This document shows, in pieces, positions 49,772 through 60,000 of a stretch of DNA of 64,000 bases. Origin of the DNA: Aurantiochytrium sp. KH105 (taxonomy: Eukaryota; Sar; Bigyra; Thraustochytrida; Thraustochytriidae). Each line of letters begins with the position of its first letter. Position 1 is the first letter of the stretch. Both the position numbers and the translations under genes were made by a program. Location: contig BGKB01000055.1 of the NCBI GenBank assembly GCA_003116975.1, positions 310,001 to 374,000 on the forward strand, written 5' to 3'. Below the pieces are notes generated by a model that saw only the letters and a list, made by a program, of their open reading frames with translations, had not been told where the DNA came from and did no database searches.

Positions 49772-50899
49772 TTAGTCAGTATGGCATGCTTGGGCAACGC
49801 CTTGGCGCGCGAGAAAGCCGCTGACGCCAGGCATGAAGAGCGCGGGAACGCCGCAAAAGAGAAAGAGGCGGATCCAGGCGGCCGGCGTGAGAGCAGACAA
49901 GTCGGCGGTAAGCGTCATGTAGATGAGCGCTTCGGTGAGCATGATGATCGCGCCAAGATAGTCGCCGATGACGCCTCCGAGAATGGAGCGCGCGTAAAAT
50001 CCAGAACCCACGATCATGATTGCGAGAACAGCAATGATGAGAACGAGACGCTCAAGTGGCAAGATGAGCGCGCCCACGCCGAGGGCATAGACTGAAGCGA
50101 GAATAACGCGGGGCCATGACAAGAGTCCCGCGCGCAGGCACCCTGCAAAGGTATTGTAGAGGAGACCTTTGTCGTCGCCTTCATCGTGAACATAGTCGAA
50201 AAGACTCACGAGCCAAAGCGAGGTGATGCGCGAGCAAGTGTGCGCGACAACGAGCGCGCCCTGGACCTGAGCGAGCCCGTGTTCGACATCGCTGCCGAGA
50301 TCTGCGAGGAGGGCAATTTTAGCTGTCATGAAGAGATTCATGACTACGACAGCGTAGGTGCCACATCGCGAGTCCTTCATGATGCGAAGAATTTGCGCGC
50401 GAGTCCAGCCGCCACCAAAGGCGTCCGTCGTATCCATGAGGCCGTCTTCGTGAAAGCAGCCGCTCACCCAGACGCCAGCGAGGGTGGACGCACATGCTGC
50501 GATGAGCGGATTCCAAAGTTGCACGAGGGCCTCGTACCAGAGTCCACACCAGATGCCCACGATGGAGCCTATCAAGGGAAAGTACATCATTCCTGGCACG
50601 AGATCTCGAGGGTTATGATCGACAAAGGCTGGCATCGGCAGTCGCGTGAGGAACATGGCCGCTACAAGGGCCCGCTTGAGCTCCTTGAACCACTCAGCCT
50701 CGGCCTCTCCGCCCTCGCTTGCTTCGTTCACGCCGTCTCCCCTGCCTGCTACCTCCTCGCTCGACACGACGCCTCCTCTTGTACGCGCTGCAGGTCCGAC
50801 GTCCTGCTCTTGGCTGGTGGCGGTGTCCGCTTGATCATTCGGGTCGGCGGCGTCTTCGTCGCCCAGCTTCGACTTCATTAGCGCGTTGTTTGGTGCCAT
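49772..50899 (-). CDS. cobS: Cobalamin synthase CobS-like (adenosylcobinamide-GDP ribazoletransferase), 375 aa
   Basis: CobS is a membrane enzyme that joins adenosylcobinamide-GDP to alpha-ribazole (or its phosphate), closing the lower nucleotide loop of vitamin B12. The diagnostic signature is complete: FLTRLPMP, then FHEDGLMDTTDAFGGG with IMKDSRCGTYA, and later ILGGVIGDYLGA. The Asp/Glu-rich HEDG...D block is the metal-binding active site of the family. About seven hydrophobic helices are present, as expected. The open frame starts at a TTG, so I begin at the first ATG (gccATGg). This leaves an acidic extension of about 70 residues before the core that bacterial enzymes (~250 aa) lack; it is not an obvious transit peptide. 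The gene is divergent from the CobT gene 260 bases away. No intron is seen. Bacterial origin by transfer is likely but not shown. Confidence 0.92.
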   Translation of the reverse strand: MAPNNALMKSKLGDEDAADPNDQADTATSQEQDVGPAARTRGGVVSSEEVAGRGDGVNEASEGGEAEAEWFKELKRALVAAMFLTRLPMPAFVDHNPRDLVPGMMYFPLIGSIVGIWCGLWYEALVQLWNPLIAACASTLAGVWVSGCFHEDGLMDTTDAFGGGWTRAQILRIMKDSRCGTYAVVVMNLFMTAKIALLADLGSDVEHGLAQVQGALVVAHTCSRITSLWLVSLFDYVHDEGDDKGLLYNTFAGCLRAGLLSWPRVILASVYALGVGALILPLERLVLIIAVLAIMIVGSGFYARSILGGVIGDYLGAIIMLTEALIYMTLTADLSALTPAAWIRLFLFCGVPALFMPGVSGFLARQGVAQACHTD

Positions 50900-51159
50900 G
50901 GCTGCGCTGCGCGCGTCCTCGCCCGCGTTTCTGAAAAACTCCTGCGGAGTCGTCAAGCTTGTGGCTTTCGAGGTTCGCGCAAGAGGTCACGCAAGCTCAG
51001 GAATTGCTTTTTGCTTGCTTTGTTTGCTTGCTTGCTTGCTTTCCCAAGGTGGAGATTGCACGCGATCGACCAACACCAAACCCGCAGCCCGTGCGTGCGT
51101 GGCGACGTCTCGACCGAGGACAGGAGCGCGGCGGCGTCAGCAGGAGATAGCTCGACACA
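50900..51159. promoter_or_regulatory. Shared divergent promoter region of cobS and cobT
   Basis: Only 260 bases separate the two ATGs, so both genes probably use a bidirectional promoter. A GCTT repeat occupies 51006-51042. I saw no cobalamin riboswitch; the region is too short and lacks a B12-box-like sequence. Confidence 0.55.
51006..51042. repeat. GCTT tetranucleotide repeat
   Basis: TTGC/TTGCT units in the middle of the cobS-cobT intergenic region. Confidence 0.8.
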
Positions 51160-52302
51160 ATGACGACGTCTGCTTCACAACAGGAAGCTGCACGCAAGGC
51201 TCGAGAGCGACTTGACGGGCTTGCCAAACCCAAGGGTAGCTTGGGTCAGCTTGAGCTCCTTGGCGTGCAGCTCTGCCGCGCCCAGGCACGCTTTCCGCCC
51301 GAAACGGACGCGCTCAAGGTGATCATCTTTGCTGGTGATCATGGCGTCGCAAACCCGGATGCGGAGGGCGTGAGCCCCTTTCCGCAAGCCGTGACGCAGT
51401 CCATGGTGCAGACCATGGTGGCTGGCAAGTCGTGTGTGACAAGCCTCGCGCGAACTTGCGGCGCCACTGTAGATGTGGTCGACGTCGGCGTCAAGGGCGA
51501 GTATGCGCTTGATCACCGCGACGAAAGCCTTGTGCGTTTTTACCGGCATCGTATCTGCGAGGGTACGGCCAATTTGGCTCAAGAGCCGGCCATGAGTCGG
51601 CCTGAGGTCGAGGCTGCTATCAAGGTTGGTCGCGACGCCGTAGACCGCGTCTTGGACGAAGACGGGACGCGAATCTTTGCGATTGGCGAAATGGGCATTG
51701 GCAACACAACGCCGGCAAGCGCCATCACAACTCGCCTTCTTGGTCTTGAAGATCCAATGGCACTAGTCGGACCTGGTACAGGTTTGGATGCCGAAGGCGT
51801 GCGTCGCAAGGCGGCCGTGGTGGCTCGTGGCCTCGCACGGCAAGCATCTTTGCCAGAAGATGCTCTTGAGGTACTCCGAGATCTTGGCGGTGCCGAAATC
51901 GCGGCCATGGCCGGAGCATATCTGCAGGGCCCAGCACGTGAAGTTGCTCTCGTGGTTGATGGCTTTATATCAAGTGCGGCGGCCTTGGTTGCGGTCAAAA
52001 TGGATTCGCGTGTAGCGAGCCATTTGATTATCGCGACGCAATCGCCTGAGCCCGGACAAAGATTCATTATTGAGGAGCTTCGACGTATTTCTGCGGACGT
52101 GGTAGAAGATGCGAGTTCGGGTGCGATGCCCGATCCCCTTTTGGACCTCGGACTGCGCCTCGGCGAAGGGTCAGGCGCAGTGGCAGCGCTTCCTCTTCTC
52201 AAGGCTAGCGCTGGTCTGCTTCGCGACGTTGCAACGCTCGACGAAGTTCTTGCCGCAGCGTCAGCTTCTGCCGAGGCGGACCGGGAAGCGCAAGAGAAGT
52301 GA
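51160..52302 (+). CDS. cobT: CobT-like nicotinate-nucleotide:dimethylbenzimidazole phosphoribosyltransferase, 380 aa
   Basis: CobT transfers ribose-5-phosphate from nicotinate mononucleotide to 5,6-dimethylbenzimidazole, making alpha-ribazole phosphate, the lower ligand of B12. The family marks are all present: LDGLAKPKGSLGQLE near residue 19, AGDHGV near 65, GEMGIGNTTPAS near 174, the VDGFISSAAAL segment, and the C-terminal LGEGSGA carrying the catalytic Glu (GEG motif). The length is close to the bacterial ~350 aa, with a short charged C-terminal tail. The ATG is in a good context and matches the family start closely, leaving no room for a targeting peptide, so a cytosolic location is likely. 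It pairs head-to-head with cobS and its product feeds that enzyme. CobU/CobP and CobC are not in this window. Confidence 0.95.
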   Translation: MTTSASQQEAARKARERLDGLAKPKGSLGQLELLGVQLCRAQARFPPETDALKVIIFAGDHGVANPDAEGVSPFPQAVTQSMVQTMVAGKSCVTSLARTCGATVDVVDVGVKGEYALDHRDESLVRFYRHRICEGTANLAQEPAMSRPEVEAAIKVGRDAVDRVLDEDGTRIFAIGEMGIGNTTPASAITTRLLGLEDPMALVGPGTGLDAEGVRRKAAVVARGLARQASLPEDALEVLRDLGGAEIAAMAGAYLQGPAREVALVVDGFISSAAALVAVKMDSRVASHLIIATQSPEPGQRFIIEELRRISADVVEDASSGAMPDPLLDLGLRLGEGSGAVAALPLLKASAGLLRDVATLDEVLAAASASAEADREAQEK

Positions 52303-52737
52303 TGCGCCAGAGACGCACAACAACTTGCTTGTGTCGAATCTTTGCCATTCGTAATGAACAAACCATTGATAGTTACATTGTTGGGTTAGCATCGCATCAT
52401 GCGACAATGTCCTTTGGGAAATGTCTAATATCAAGGAGGCTATTCTTCGAAGATGACATCAAGTTCTCGCTTTGCATGGGAAATGTTCTCAACGCTCTCT
52501 CAGGACAATCGCGATGCAACAATCCACGCGGCCACACTATTCACTATTCTTGCACATTGGGAGAAGTAATGAGATGAGAACAATCTGGGCTATGTGCTTG
52601 CATGCTGACTGTCTGTGAGTTGCGCCTTTTATTTCTGTATGCGTTTGCAAAAGATACTCCCCACAACAGGTGGGCCTGACTAACATCTTGATTTCAATAC
52701 CAAGAGGAGTAAACATGGAACAGATCAACGAGCAAGC
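52303..52737. other. Convergent intergenic spacer
   Basis: The 3' flanks of cobT (+) and the phosducin-like gene (-). No recognisable element. Confidence 0.6.
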
Positions 52738-53613
52738 TCACCAGTCATCGTCGTCGTCATCGTCGAGATTTGCAAGCTTCGCGGCGCCCCTTCGCGTCGC
52801 ATCCGGAACCTTGGAAACTTTGCGACCAAGACTAGCTGCCTGGGCCACGGCTTCCACGTGCGCTCTTGTTTCGGCATCGTTGTCTTCAGCTCGCTCACGC
52901 GCGACCTCGGCAGCCTCATCGCGGCGTTCCCTGGCGCCCGCCGCTAGGTTCGCGTCCGTAACGTACTCAAAGACACCCAAGCTTGCGAGGGCGTGCTCCA
53001 TGGTGTCAACCGTTGACAAAAGGATCCCGCCGCAAAAGTCAAGGCCGGTGAGTTGCTTGACCATGCGTCCACCATGGTACAAAAACAAGGTTGGCACGCT
53101 TGCATCGGGCCAGCGCTCGATACAATTAGTAGAAAGGATGCGCATGAACTTGACGCTGGGCTGACGCGGCGCGAGCTCGCGCAAGAGCTGTGTGCACTTT
53201 GCAGACTCTTCAATACCGTCTTTGAACATTTCTAGCACAACCCAGCACTCGCGGCTTGCGTCGGTGACTTCGCGAATAAAGTCTTGCCTCGAAAGAGGCA
53301 AAACGTCCCCAAAGCGGTGGCGAGCGGCCTCGGCTTTGAGCTCTTCGAGGCGCTGACGTCGAATTTTTTCGAGGACGTCTTCCTCGATATCATCTTCGAG
53401 CACGTCGAGTTCCTCGAGCGTCTTGGTGAGTAGTTCTTCGTCCGGATCCACTTCCTTTTCTGTGCGCTTGGCGGCCTCCTCGCGCGCTTCTCGCCGCGCT
53501 TTGATCTCCTCGCGCTCCTGGATCACGCCATGTTTGATGAGCACGTCCTCCCACTCTGTGGTTTCCAGCTCCTTGTTCTTGTACGTGGTCGTCGCCGCCG
53601 CGAAAGACGTCAT
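52738..53613 (-). CDS. PDCL3: Phosducin-like protein 3 / PhLP2, 291 aa
   Basis: The N terminus carries TEWEDVLIKHGVI near residue 18, matching the TEWNDILR-KGI signature of PhLP2/PDCL3. It is followed by a charged helical region. The thioredoxin-like domain (about 95-225) has RFGDVLPLSRQDFIREVT, WVVLEMFKDGI, KFMRILSTNCI and PTLFLYHGGRMVKQL, in the family order. It lacks a CxxC active site, as expected. The Glu/Asp-rich tail ends in a run of acidic residues and Trp. PhLP2 proteins act in the cytosol as cofactors of the CCT/TRiC chaperonin in folding of actin, tubulin and cell-cycle proteins. The protein is slightly longer than the ~240 aa animal form because of the C-terminal extension. The frame is intact and intronless. 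Confidence 0.9.
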   Translation of the reverse strand: MTSFAAATTTYKNKELETTEWEDVLIKHGVIQEREEIKARREAREEAAKRTEKEVDPDEELLTKTLEELDVLEDDIEEDVLEKIRRQRLEELKAEAARHRFGDVLPLSRQDFIREVTDASRECWVVLEMFKDGIEESAKCTQLLRELAPRQPSVKFMRILSTNCIERWPDASVPTLFLYHGGRMVKQLTGLDFCGGILLSTVDTMEHALASLGVFEYVTDANLAAGARERRDEAAEVARERAEDNDAETRAHVEAVAQAASLGRKVSKVPDATRRGAAKLANLDDDDDDDW

Positions 53614-53718
53614 CTTCCGCTCTGCCGACCGCGGGCGCCGGTCACGTCGCCGCCTCCTCGCGCGCGCCCGCTACCTCGGCCTTCCTCTCGCTAAAGTTTG
53701 CGCGCCCGGGTTTGCGCC

Positions 53719-53801
53719 GACCCTTGTATGGGTCACTGACCCTTGCAAGGGTCTCTGGGTCTCTCTGACCCTTGTATGGGTCCCTGGCCCTTGTATGGGT
53801 C
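53719..53801. repeat. Cluster of four 16 bp palindromes, GACCCTTGTATGGGTC type
   Basis: Copies at 53719-53734, 53738-53753, 53767-53782 and 53786-53801. The second, GACCCTTGCAAGGGTC, is a perfect palindrome. The others have TGTA in the centre, and the last starts GGCCC. Spacers of 3-13 bases contain CTCTGGGTCTCT-like filler. They lie about 100 bases upstream of the phosducin-like gene's ATG on the opposite side of the spacer. Confidence 0.85.
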
Positions 53802-53965
53802 GATCAGCAATCCTTGTCGAATGTCAATCCTTGCTTGCATGCATGCATGCACGAACGCACGCAGCAGGGCAGATGACGCTCACGATCGTCATTACTATGA
53901 TGGGCAACAATTCGAGAAAGAGGCTGTGGCCACGGCATGCCCGTGGACGTTCTGAATGATTTGAC

Positions 53966-54022
53966 ATGAATGAATGAATGAATGAATGGATGAATGGATA
54001 CGTAGATGGATGGATGAATGAA
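53966..54022. repeat. TGAA/TGGA tetranucleotide repeat
   Basis: About six TGAA units followed by mixed TGGA/TGAA units, interrupted by TACGTAGA. Confidence 0.85.
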
Positions 54023-54450
54023 CTCTTTTTTGCACGTTGCTGTCGCTCTTGCAAGCGCTGCGTGCCAGCATTCCAACTTGAAGGGCCAAAGACGCCGTGC
54101 CATGCACAGCAATGCCCCCTTGGATGGATGATTCCGAGCACGCGGAAGAAGGGGGGTCGTTCAAGCAATCTGTGTCGGTGTTTCGATTTGGGCCCTCGTT
54201 TTTCACGTTTTGGGCCCTCGCAGTTGCGATTTTCCTCGTGGCCTACCCTGCCTGCTCGTCTGCCTGCCAAGGAGTGGACTTTTCTCCAACGACCCACCCC
54301 GGTCCACTTCCTGGCAATCTTTGCGACGGCTGCGCGCTCCAGGCCTTTCGCTTCCCCCCCCCCCCTCCAAATGAAAAAGAAGGAAAAAACTACGCAAGCC
54401 TCCATCTACGACCTCTCCCTCGCGATCGACGACCCCTCGTCAGCGCTCTG

Positions 54451-54452
54451 GC

Positions 54453-54490
<38 letters not shown>

Positions 54491-54491
54491 C
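54451..54491. repeat. CTG trinucleotide repeat
   Basis: Thirteen to fourteen CTG units with one TTG interruption. The tract is in non-coding DNA and is a candidate for length polymorphism. Confidence 0.85.
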
Positions 54492-54527
54492 CACGACTTA
54501 CTTTCCTGGCGCAGATCAGTATCCGTT

Positions 54528-54593
54528 GACCCTTGCACGGGTCTCGCGCCTGCCTGCCTGCCTCACAAACCCAGCCGGACCCTTGCACAGGTC
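54528..54593. repeat. Two more copies of the GACCCTTG...GGGTC palindrome
   Basis: GACCCTTGCACGGGTC at 54528-54543 and GACCCTTGCACAGGTC at 54578-54593. Both keep the outer arms and have slightly different centres from the 53719 cluster. Confidence 0.8.
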
Positions 54594-55224
54594 GGCCGCG
54601 ACCCACCCTACTCCTACTCTGGCTCCTAGCTAGCCCTAGCCCGCGTCAACATACAAAGAAAGAAAGAAAAGAAAGTCCGCATCTTGCGATTTCACCTCTG
54701 CCCTCAGCGCCGAATCTTGCCCTTCCCGCACCTCCATCCTCCCGCACCCTCCCCCCTTTCCCCCTTATCACCTCCCCACACCTGCATCTCCGCCCTCCCG
54801 CCCCTGGAGTTGCCATCTCCCCCTTCATCCCGGACCGCGCCCCACACCGTGCCCGCGTGCGCGCGTTTACCCCCCGCACGTGGGGGGCTCCACTGGGGGT
54901 TTCGATGATGCCGCCTCCTCCTCCCCGGCGCGCGTCGCCGCGCTCCCATCTCCGCCCACCGGCCACTCACATGTCAGCGCCGCGCCGCGCGTCTGCGAAC
55001 GGCGCGATGACCGCGGCACCCACCGCGCCACCGCGCCACCGCCACCCTCCCGCCGCTGCCGCGCCCCTCGCCGCCCGCCCCGCTCCGCCCGCCGCCAACG
55101 GCCCTCCGCGGAGCCGGCCGGAGCCGGCGGGCACGCGCCGGACCTGCGAGAGAGCGGGGCGAAATGAGTGAATGAAAGCGCCTCGCATCGCATTGCATCA
55201 GCATGGCAGGCAGGCCCAGCCAGG

Positions 55225-55260
55225 CTCTCTCTCTCTCTCCTTTCTTTCTTTCTTTCTTTC
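55225..55260. repeat. CT / CTTT microsatellite
   Basis: A CT run passing into CTTT units about 390 bases before the ATG at 55649. It is open in the phosphodiesterase frame and would encode a Ser/Leu/Phe run, one reason to reject the upstream start. Confidence 0.8.
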
Positions 55261-55648
55261 TATCCCGGGGCGTTTTCAACGATTTCCAAGGCGCGAAAGC
55301 AGGCGCCGGACCAGGCCCAGCGCCGGCGAGCCGGCAAAGCCGCAACGTGGACGACCCCGCCCGCGCGCGACCGACGCTCCGACGGACGTGCGGCCCCGCG
55401 CGGCCGCGCCGCCGCGCGCCCTCTTCGCCACCACGCGGCGCCTCCTGCTGTGCCGGCGCGAGCGACTCGCGCCGGGGCGCAGCGCGGGTCCTGGAGCGGA
55501 ACTCCGCCGAGGACCTCCAGTCTGCGCGACCGCCGCCGAAGCCTCCTCTGCCGCCGCCGCGGGGAGCTCGCAGCTGCCGCGCGCAGCGACGACGGCCGCC
55601 TCCTCCGCGTCGTCGGCGTCGTCGGCGTCGCTGCTCTCGTCGGGCGCC

Positions 55649-56629
55649 ATGGAGACCGTGGAGCTGGAGGAGATGCTGCTCATGCCCGAAACGGACCGCA
55701 GCGAGGAGTTCGAGCAGCTCGTGGACATGGTGGGCCGCCTCGACGAGATGCTGCTCGAGCGCCTCGTGGCGCACAGAGGGTTCCACGCAGTCGGCGACCG
55801 TCTGCAACGGCCCCTCGAGAACACCGTCAAGGCCTACCGCGAGGCCGCACAGGCCGGCGTTCGTCTGGCCGAGTGCGACATCACTCTCACCGCCGACGGC
55901 TACCTCGTTCTCTGCCACGACAGCACCACCGAGCGTCTCGCCAAGGATCCGCTTCTCGACTCAGCCAGGCTGCAAGTCTCTGATCTCACCTGGGCCGAGG
56001 CCCAGGCCATTGGCCTACTCGATGGCTCCTACCTCGCGCTCCTCCAGGACGTCCTCGACCAAGCGCGCTCGTATGGCTCCAAGATCGTTGTCGAGATCAA
56101 GTCTGGCGCGGATAACGTGGCTCAGGCCCTTGTGCAGATGATTCACGAACGGCCCGAGAACCTCGCCGCCATCTCGGTTGTCATGAGCTTTGACGCCGAC
56201 ATCATCACGGCCTTCTCGCAGCACATGCGCTCCGCTGCTCATGATCTCGGTCTCGCGCCAGAGGACATGCCCAGCATGCTTTTGCTCCTGCGCAATCCGC
56301 GCAACCTTGAAGACCAAGACGACGATGTCATCGAGCAGGAGCTCGATTTTTCCCGCCCCGAGGATGCGCTCGCCATCATGATGGGACACCTCGAAAGGGC
56401 CAAGGGCCTCGAGGGTCCCCTCGAGGGTCTTTACATCCAGCTCCACGAGTCCATGATTGTCGACCCGGAGGTCCGCAAGGTGATTGAGGAGTTTGCCTCG
56501 CGGCACGTTCTCGGAATCTGGACTTCCTCGTCGCAGCAGTCTCTCGATTGCGTCGCCACCTGCGAGCAATTGATTGAGCTCGGCGTTCGGTTCATCAACA
56601 CCGATTTTCCTTCCTCTTTTGTCCTTTGA
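55649..56629 (+). CDS. Glycerophosphodiester phosphodiesterase family protein, 326 aa
   Basis: The GDPD signature is present: VAHRGFHAVGD near residue 39, LENTVKAYREAAQAGV, AECDITLTADG with the metal-binding E-x-D, and LVLCHDSTTERL with the catalytic HD pair. The C terminus closes with VRFINTDFP, the usual last strand with its Asp. The TIM-barrel enzyme hydrolyses glycerophosphodiesters to an alcohol and glycerol-3-phosphate, using a metal ion. No signal peptide or membrane helix appears from this start, so a cytosolic form is expected. The frame is open 159 codons further upstream to 55172, through low-complexity Arg/Ala/Ser sequence and a CT microsatellite. I chose 55649 because gcgccATGg is a strong context and the conserved part begins soon after. 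A longer form with an organelle-targeting extension cannot be excluded. Confidence 0.85.
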   Translation: METVELEEMLLMPETDRSEEFEQLVDMVGRLDEMLLERLVAHRGFHAVGDRLQRPLENTVKAYREAAQAGVRLAECDITLTADGYLVLCHDSTTERLAKDPLLDSARLQVSDLTWAEAQAIGLLDGSYLALLQDVLDQARSYGSKIVVEIKSGADNVAQALVQMIHERPENLAAISVVMSFDADIITAFSQHMRSAAHDLGLAPEDMPSMLLLLRNPRNLEDQDDDVIEQELDFSRPEDALAIMMGHLERAKGLEGPLEGLYIQLHESMIVDPEVRKVIEEFASRHVLGIWTSSSQQSLDCVATCEQLIELGVRFINTDFPSSFVL

Positions 56630-57020
56630 AAGTGTTCCGCGCGAGTAACGTGTCTTTTATAATTTTTCTTCCCTCCCGCGGCATGAGAAATAAGAATTGA
56701 CACGAGCAAAGTGGCCGCATGCATTCCTTCTTTTATATATTTCACTTCTCATCCGGTTATCTGATCACACTCACATGTCTGACACGTATTGTCAGTCTCA
56801 TTTTCATGTGTATACATTTTTTAGTAGTCATTCGTAGCGTAGCTTTCCTCCTCTTCTCCCTTTTCTGTCTCTTTGTTTCTCTAGTTCTGTGCGTGGAAAG
56901 CGCTGGTCACTCCTAACCTCAAACTATTTCCGTTGGACATCAAATCGATTGAAATGGGTATGCTCCATTTGTTCATATTGATCCCCTAACCACCATCGCA
57001 ACAAAAACCGAACAGAGCAA
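56630..57020. other. Convergent intergenic spacer
   Basis: A T-rich 3' flank of the phosphodiesterase and the 3' flank of the scaffold gene. No gene was seen. Confidence 0.6.
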
Positions 57021-60000
57021 TCACGAACTCTTGGATGTTACCGAGAGCGAACGCTTGTAATGGTGCACAAAGAAAATGTGAACAGCAAATGGATTGCCTG
57101 TAGAAAGTAATCTCGGAGGAATTAGCACAAACAAGCCTGCACGGGCACTCGTATTGAGCGCCATTACCGCAGCTTGCTTGGCCGTCAAATGCGACCGATT
57201 GGAAGAACTGATTTGCACTGAGTCGACATTATACCCGCAGCATGCCTGTGCGAGATGAAGAACGGGCAAGCACGTCTTGTGCACCGGGTCTTCGAAACTA
57301 ACCACATTGCTCGCTGCCGGAAGGCGTGCGTTCGCCCATTGAATAATTACTGGGTCTTCTGGTGTTGCAGACGACCGCGCACCGGCGTCAAGCAGCGCCC
57401 ACAAGGTCGGCAACGAAAACTCCAACGAAGGAGGCGGGCTCGGAAAACTCTGCTTTGTCCACAGTCGCTTTGCAACAAGGAGCTCGAGAATTTCGGCCCG
57501 AGATGTCACACGGGACGCACCAGCGCCAAAAAGACTCTCGCAGGCGCGTGCAAGTGTGGCGCTATCTTGGTCGCGCAGGTTGGTAAAGGCGCCCACTTGA
57601 GCCAAGCGAAACTTGTCGAGCGAGTTCAGCCACGCCCTGATGGCATGCATCTCGTCACGGCGCCCCAAGTTGCCAGGTTTGTCGGGACCAATGAGTTCCG
57701 GATGTTTTGCGACCAGAATCCACGCGCATACAGCGACCCGGGAGCAATATGTTTGCGATTGAACAATCTCAAGCTGCATCGGGTAGAGTCTGCATCCCAT
57801 GGCATCAAGTTGCTCTGCAATATCTGGCCACCGAAGAGGCGCTGCGTCGCATACCTGCAAATGGATACTGCGAAGAAGACTGACATCGCTCCGAGGCGAT
57901 TGCACCGCCTGCTTGACAAACGGATCCAGTTGTCGCTTGCTCGAGGAGAGAGCAAGGTATGACTCGATGATGCGCACATTGTGAACATGTAAGAGGCTGG
58001 CACTCACGCGCGTAATCCAATTCTCGTTGAAAACAAGCGTGCTTGGTGACGTTGGACCCGCGCCATACAGTGCAGCGGCCCACGCTGCAAGCCGCAAGGC
58101 TTCGAGATCGCAAAGATCGTCCTCTGGGACCTGTACAAGGCCAGGCAAGACGCGTTCTGCGAGTTGCACGACTAACGTGTTGTCTTGGAGCACGAGCTGG
58201 GCAAACGCCTCAAGACTCGCAACTTGCACATTAAGCAATTCACCGAGGTGCGCTGCCTGGACAACGGACTCAATGGCGCGCGGTGCCTCGACCGGTGGCG
58301 TCCACTGGGAGGTGTGAGTCAGCGTGTTACAATAGAAAAAGAGCTGGCGCTTCGGGTCCTTGCTCTTGACCCACTCCTTTGGTGCCCATGTGGCGCGACG
58401 ATCCGGACCCTTGAACAGATAAACGCGATTTGTTGCAGCATCCAAGGCACTCTCCCAGACCTCGCATGGAGTCATGTCTGGCGCCATGGCTGGCTCTGGA
58501 AGGGGTGGCGGAGCCCGATGCGAACTCGATCGTCGCCTCACGTGCCGGAGACGCGACGCACGCTGCCTTGCCAGAAGTCCTCGTGCGTGCGTCTGTAAAA
58601 GGAGCGCTGCTCGATGTTCGCGGGGTATGAGCTCACGCACAAAGCTGACCCAAGCTTGGGCCTCGTCTGGTGAGCTTGCAACCAAATGTATGAAATCGCC
58701 GTCGCCGCTTCTGTAAATGGCAAAACTTCGGCCTTCGTCGTCTTGGTCTTTGCCACGAGCAAGCGCCAGGCGTGCGTCGAGCAAGTTGCCAAACGGCACA
58801 AATGTCTTGCCGCTCGCACGCTCGAGAGGTACGGCGCCCTTCCAGATTGTCAAACCACCTCGCTTTCTGCTCGCTTCGACAAGCTGCGCCTTTTGCACAT
58901 ACTTGGTAGCAGGGGTACCCGTGACAAGATTCTTGACACGTGACACTCGTTTTGCTCGCACTTGCAAAACGGCGCGCATCATCAGGTCCTGATCGGACGA
59001 AATGTCCTCGGACAAGTCTTGGAAGACTTGAGATGATGAGTCCTCGTCGACTTGGAAGCTATCGCTGTCACCTCCACGGCTGGCACTCAGCGACGTATTA
59101 AGCTGAGCTGGCTCTCGCAGATCATTTGCGTGGGATCTTGGACTATTTGTGATGACAACTTGCGGTCCCGAAGTTTCTGCCCTTGCCAGGGAGAACCCAC
59201 GAGACGGCGATCTTTCCGAATCGGAGCGCGTGCTTCCAAAGGAAACCATGCGACGCATGCGGCTGAATGACTTGAGTCGTGACAAGCCAAGCGAGGGCGA
59301 TGACGGTGGCCCAAGGGGTCCACGTGGCGAGGTATTTCGCGAGTTCGCACGGGGTATCCTTGCGGAAGAGGACTGGGGCGCCGATGTGTGGCGAGCCAAT
59401 GGGTTTCCTAGTTCTTCGTTCATTCTGTTTGGAGGTCGCGCTGATATGGGACCGTCATTGTTTGAGTCGACAAGGACTGTCTGATCTCGTTGCGACCTGG
59501 CAAAAGCCATACTTCTGCGTCCGCGCAGACCTCGCCATAATGTCTGGATTGCGACTGCTGCAATCGTGCAGTGCACATGTGCCATGCTGCGACATTGTCC
59601 TGCGAAGTGCCGCGCCAGATCGGGGATGGCGAATATGAGGCTAAGTCGCCGAGGAGATGCAGATCTATACAGGTCCACGCGCGCTCCGACCTGGCCTCGG
59701 AGGTGTGTGCGAATGCAGAGAATGTCACTTGCAAACACATGAACGGCGAGATCGCCGGCTTGCGCATCGCGCCATATGGCGATGGCGTCCGCAACGCGGC
59801 TGAGACCCACAAAGCGATCGCGCCATTTACGTGAAGTGTAGTGGCGACCCTGCTCGAGCATGCGCGCGGGAACAAGGGGATCAAGATCTGTGCGTAAAAC
59901 GCGGAGAAGATCAGCACTAGTATCGCTTTCTCGCACATGGACGTCTTTACGATTGTGACTTGCCTCGAGCTGCTGTGTCAAGAGCACGTGTAAGATGGCG

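Larger units (their letters stand above)
53614..55648. other. Two-kilobase repeat-rich spacer
   Basis: Lies between the starts of the phosducin-like gene (-) and the phosphodiesterase gene (+). It holds palindrome clusters, tetranucleotide, CTG and CTTT repeats, and a 12-base C run at 54354-54365. From 54650 to 55640 it is C-rich and codes for Pro/Ala/Arg-rich frames on all strands. The part just before 55649 is open in the phosphodiesterase frame and might be an N-terminal extension of that gene. Confidence 0.55.

Noticed and set aside
50900..51159. Cobalamin riboswitch before the B12 genes
   Set aside because: No B12-box-like sequence or long conserved fold could be read, and the region is short and repeat-filled.
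55172..55648. Upstream start of the phosphodiesterase, adding 159 residues
   Set aside because: It would translate a CT/CTTT microsatellite and low-complexity GC-rich sequence; the ATG at 55649 has a stronger context. Kept as an alternative in the entry.
54974..55918. 314-codon minus-strand open frame overlapping the phosphodiesterase start
   Set aside because: The plus strand carries the GDPD catalytic motifs; the minus frame is Arg/Gly/Ala-rich GC-driven sequence.
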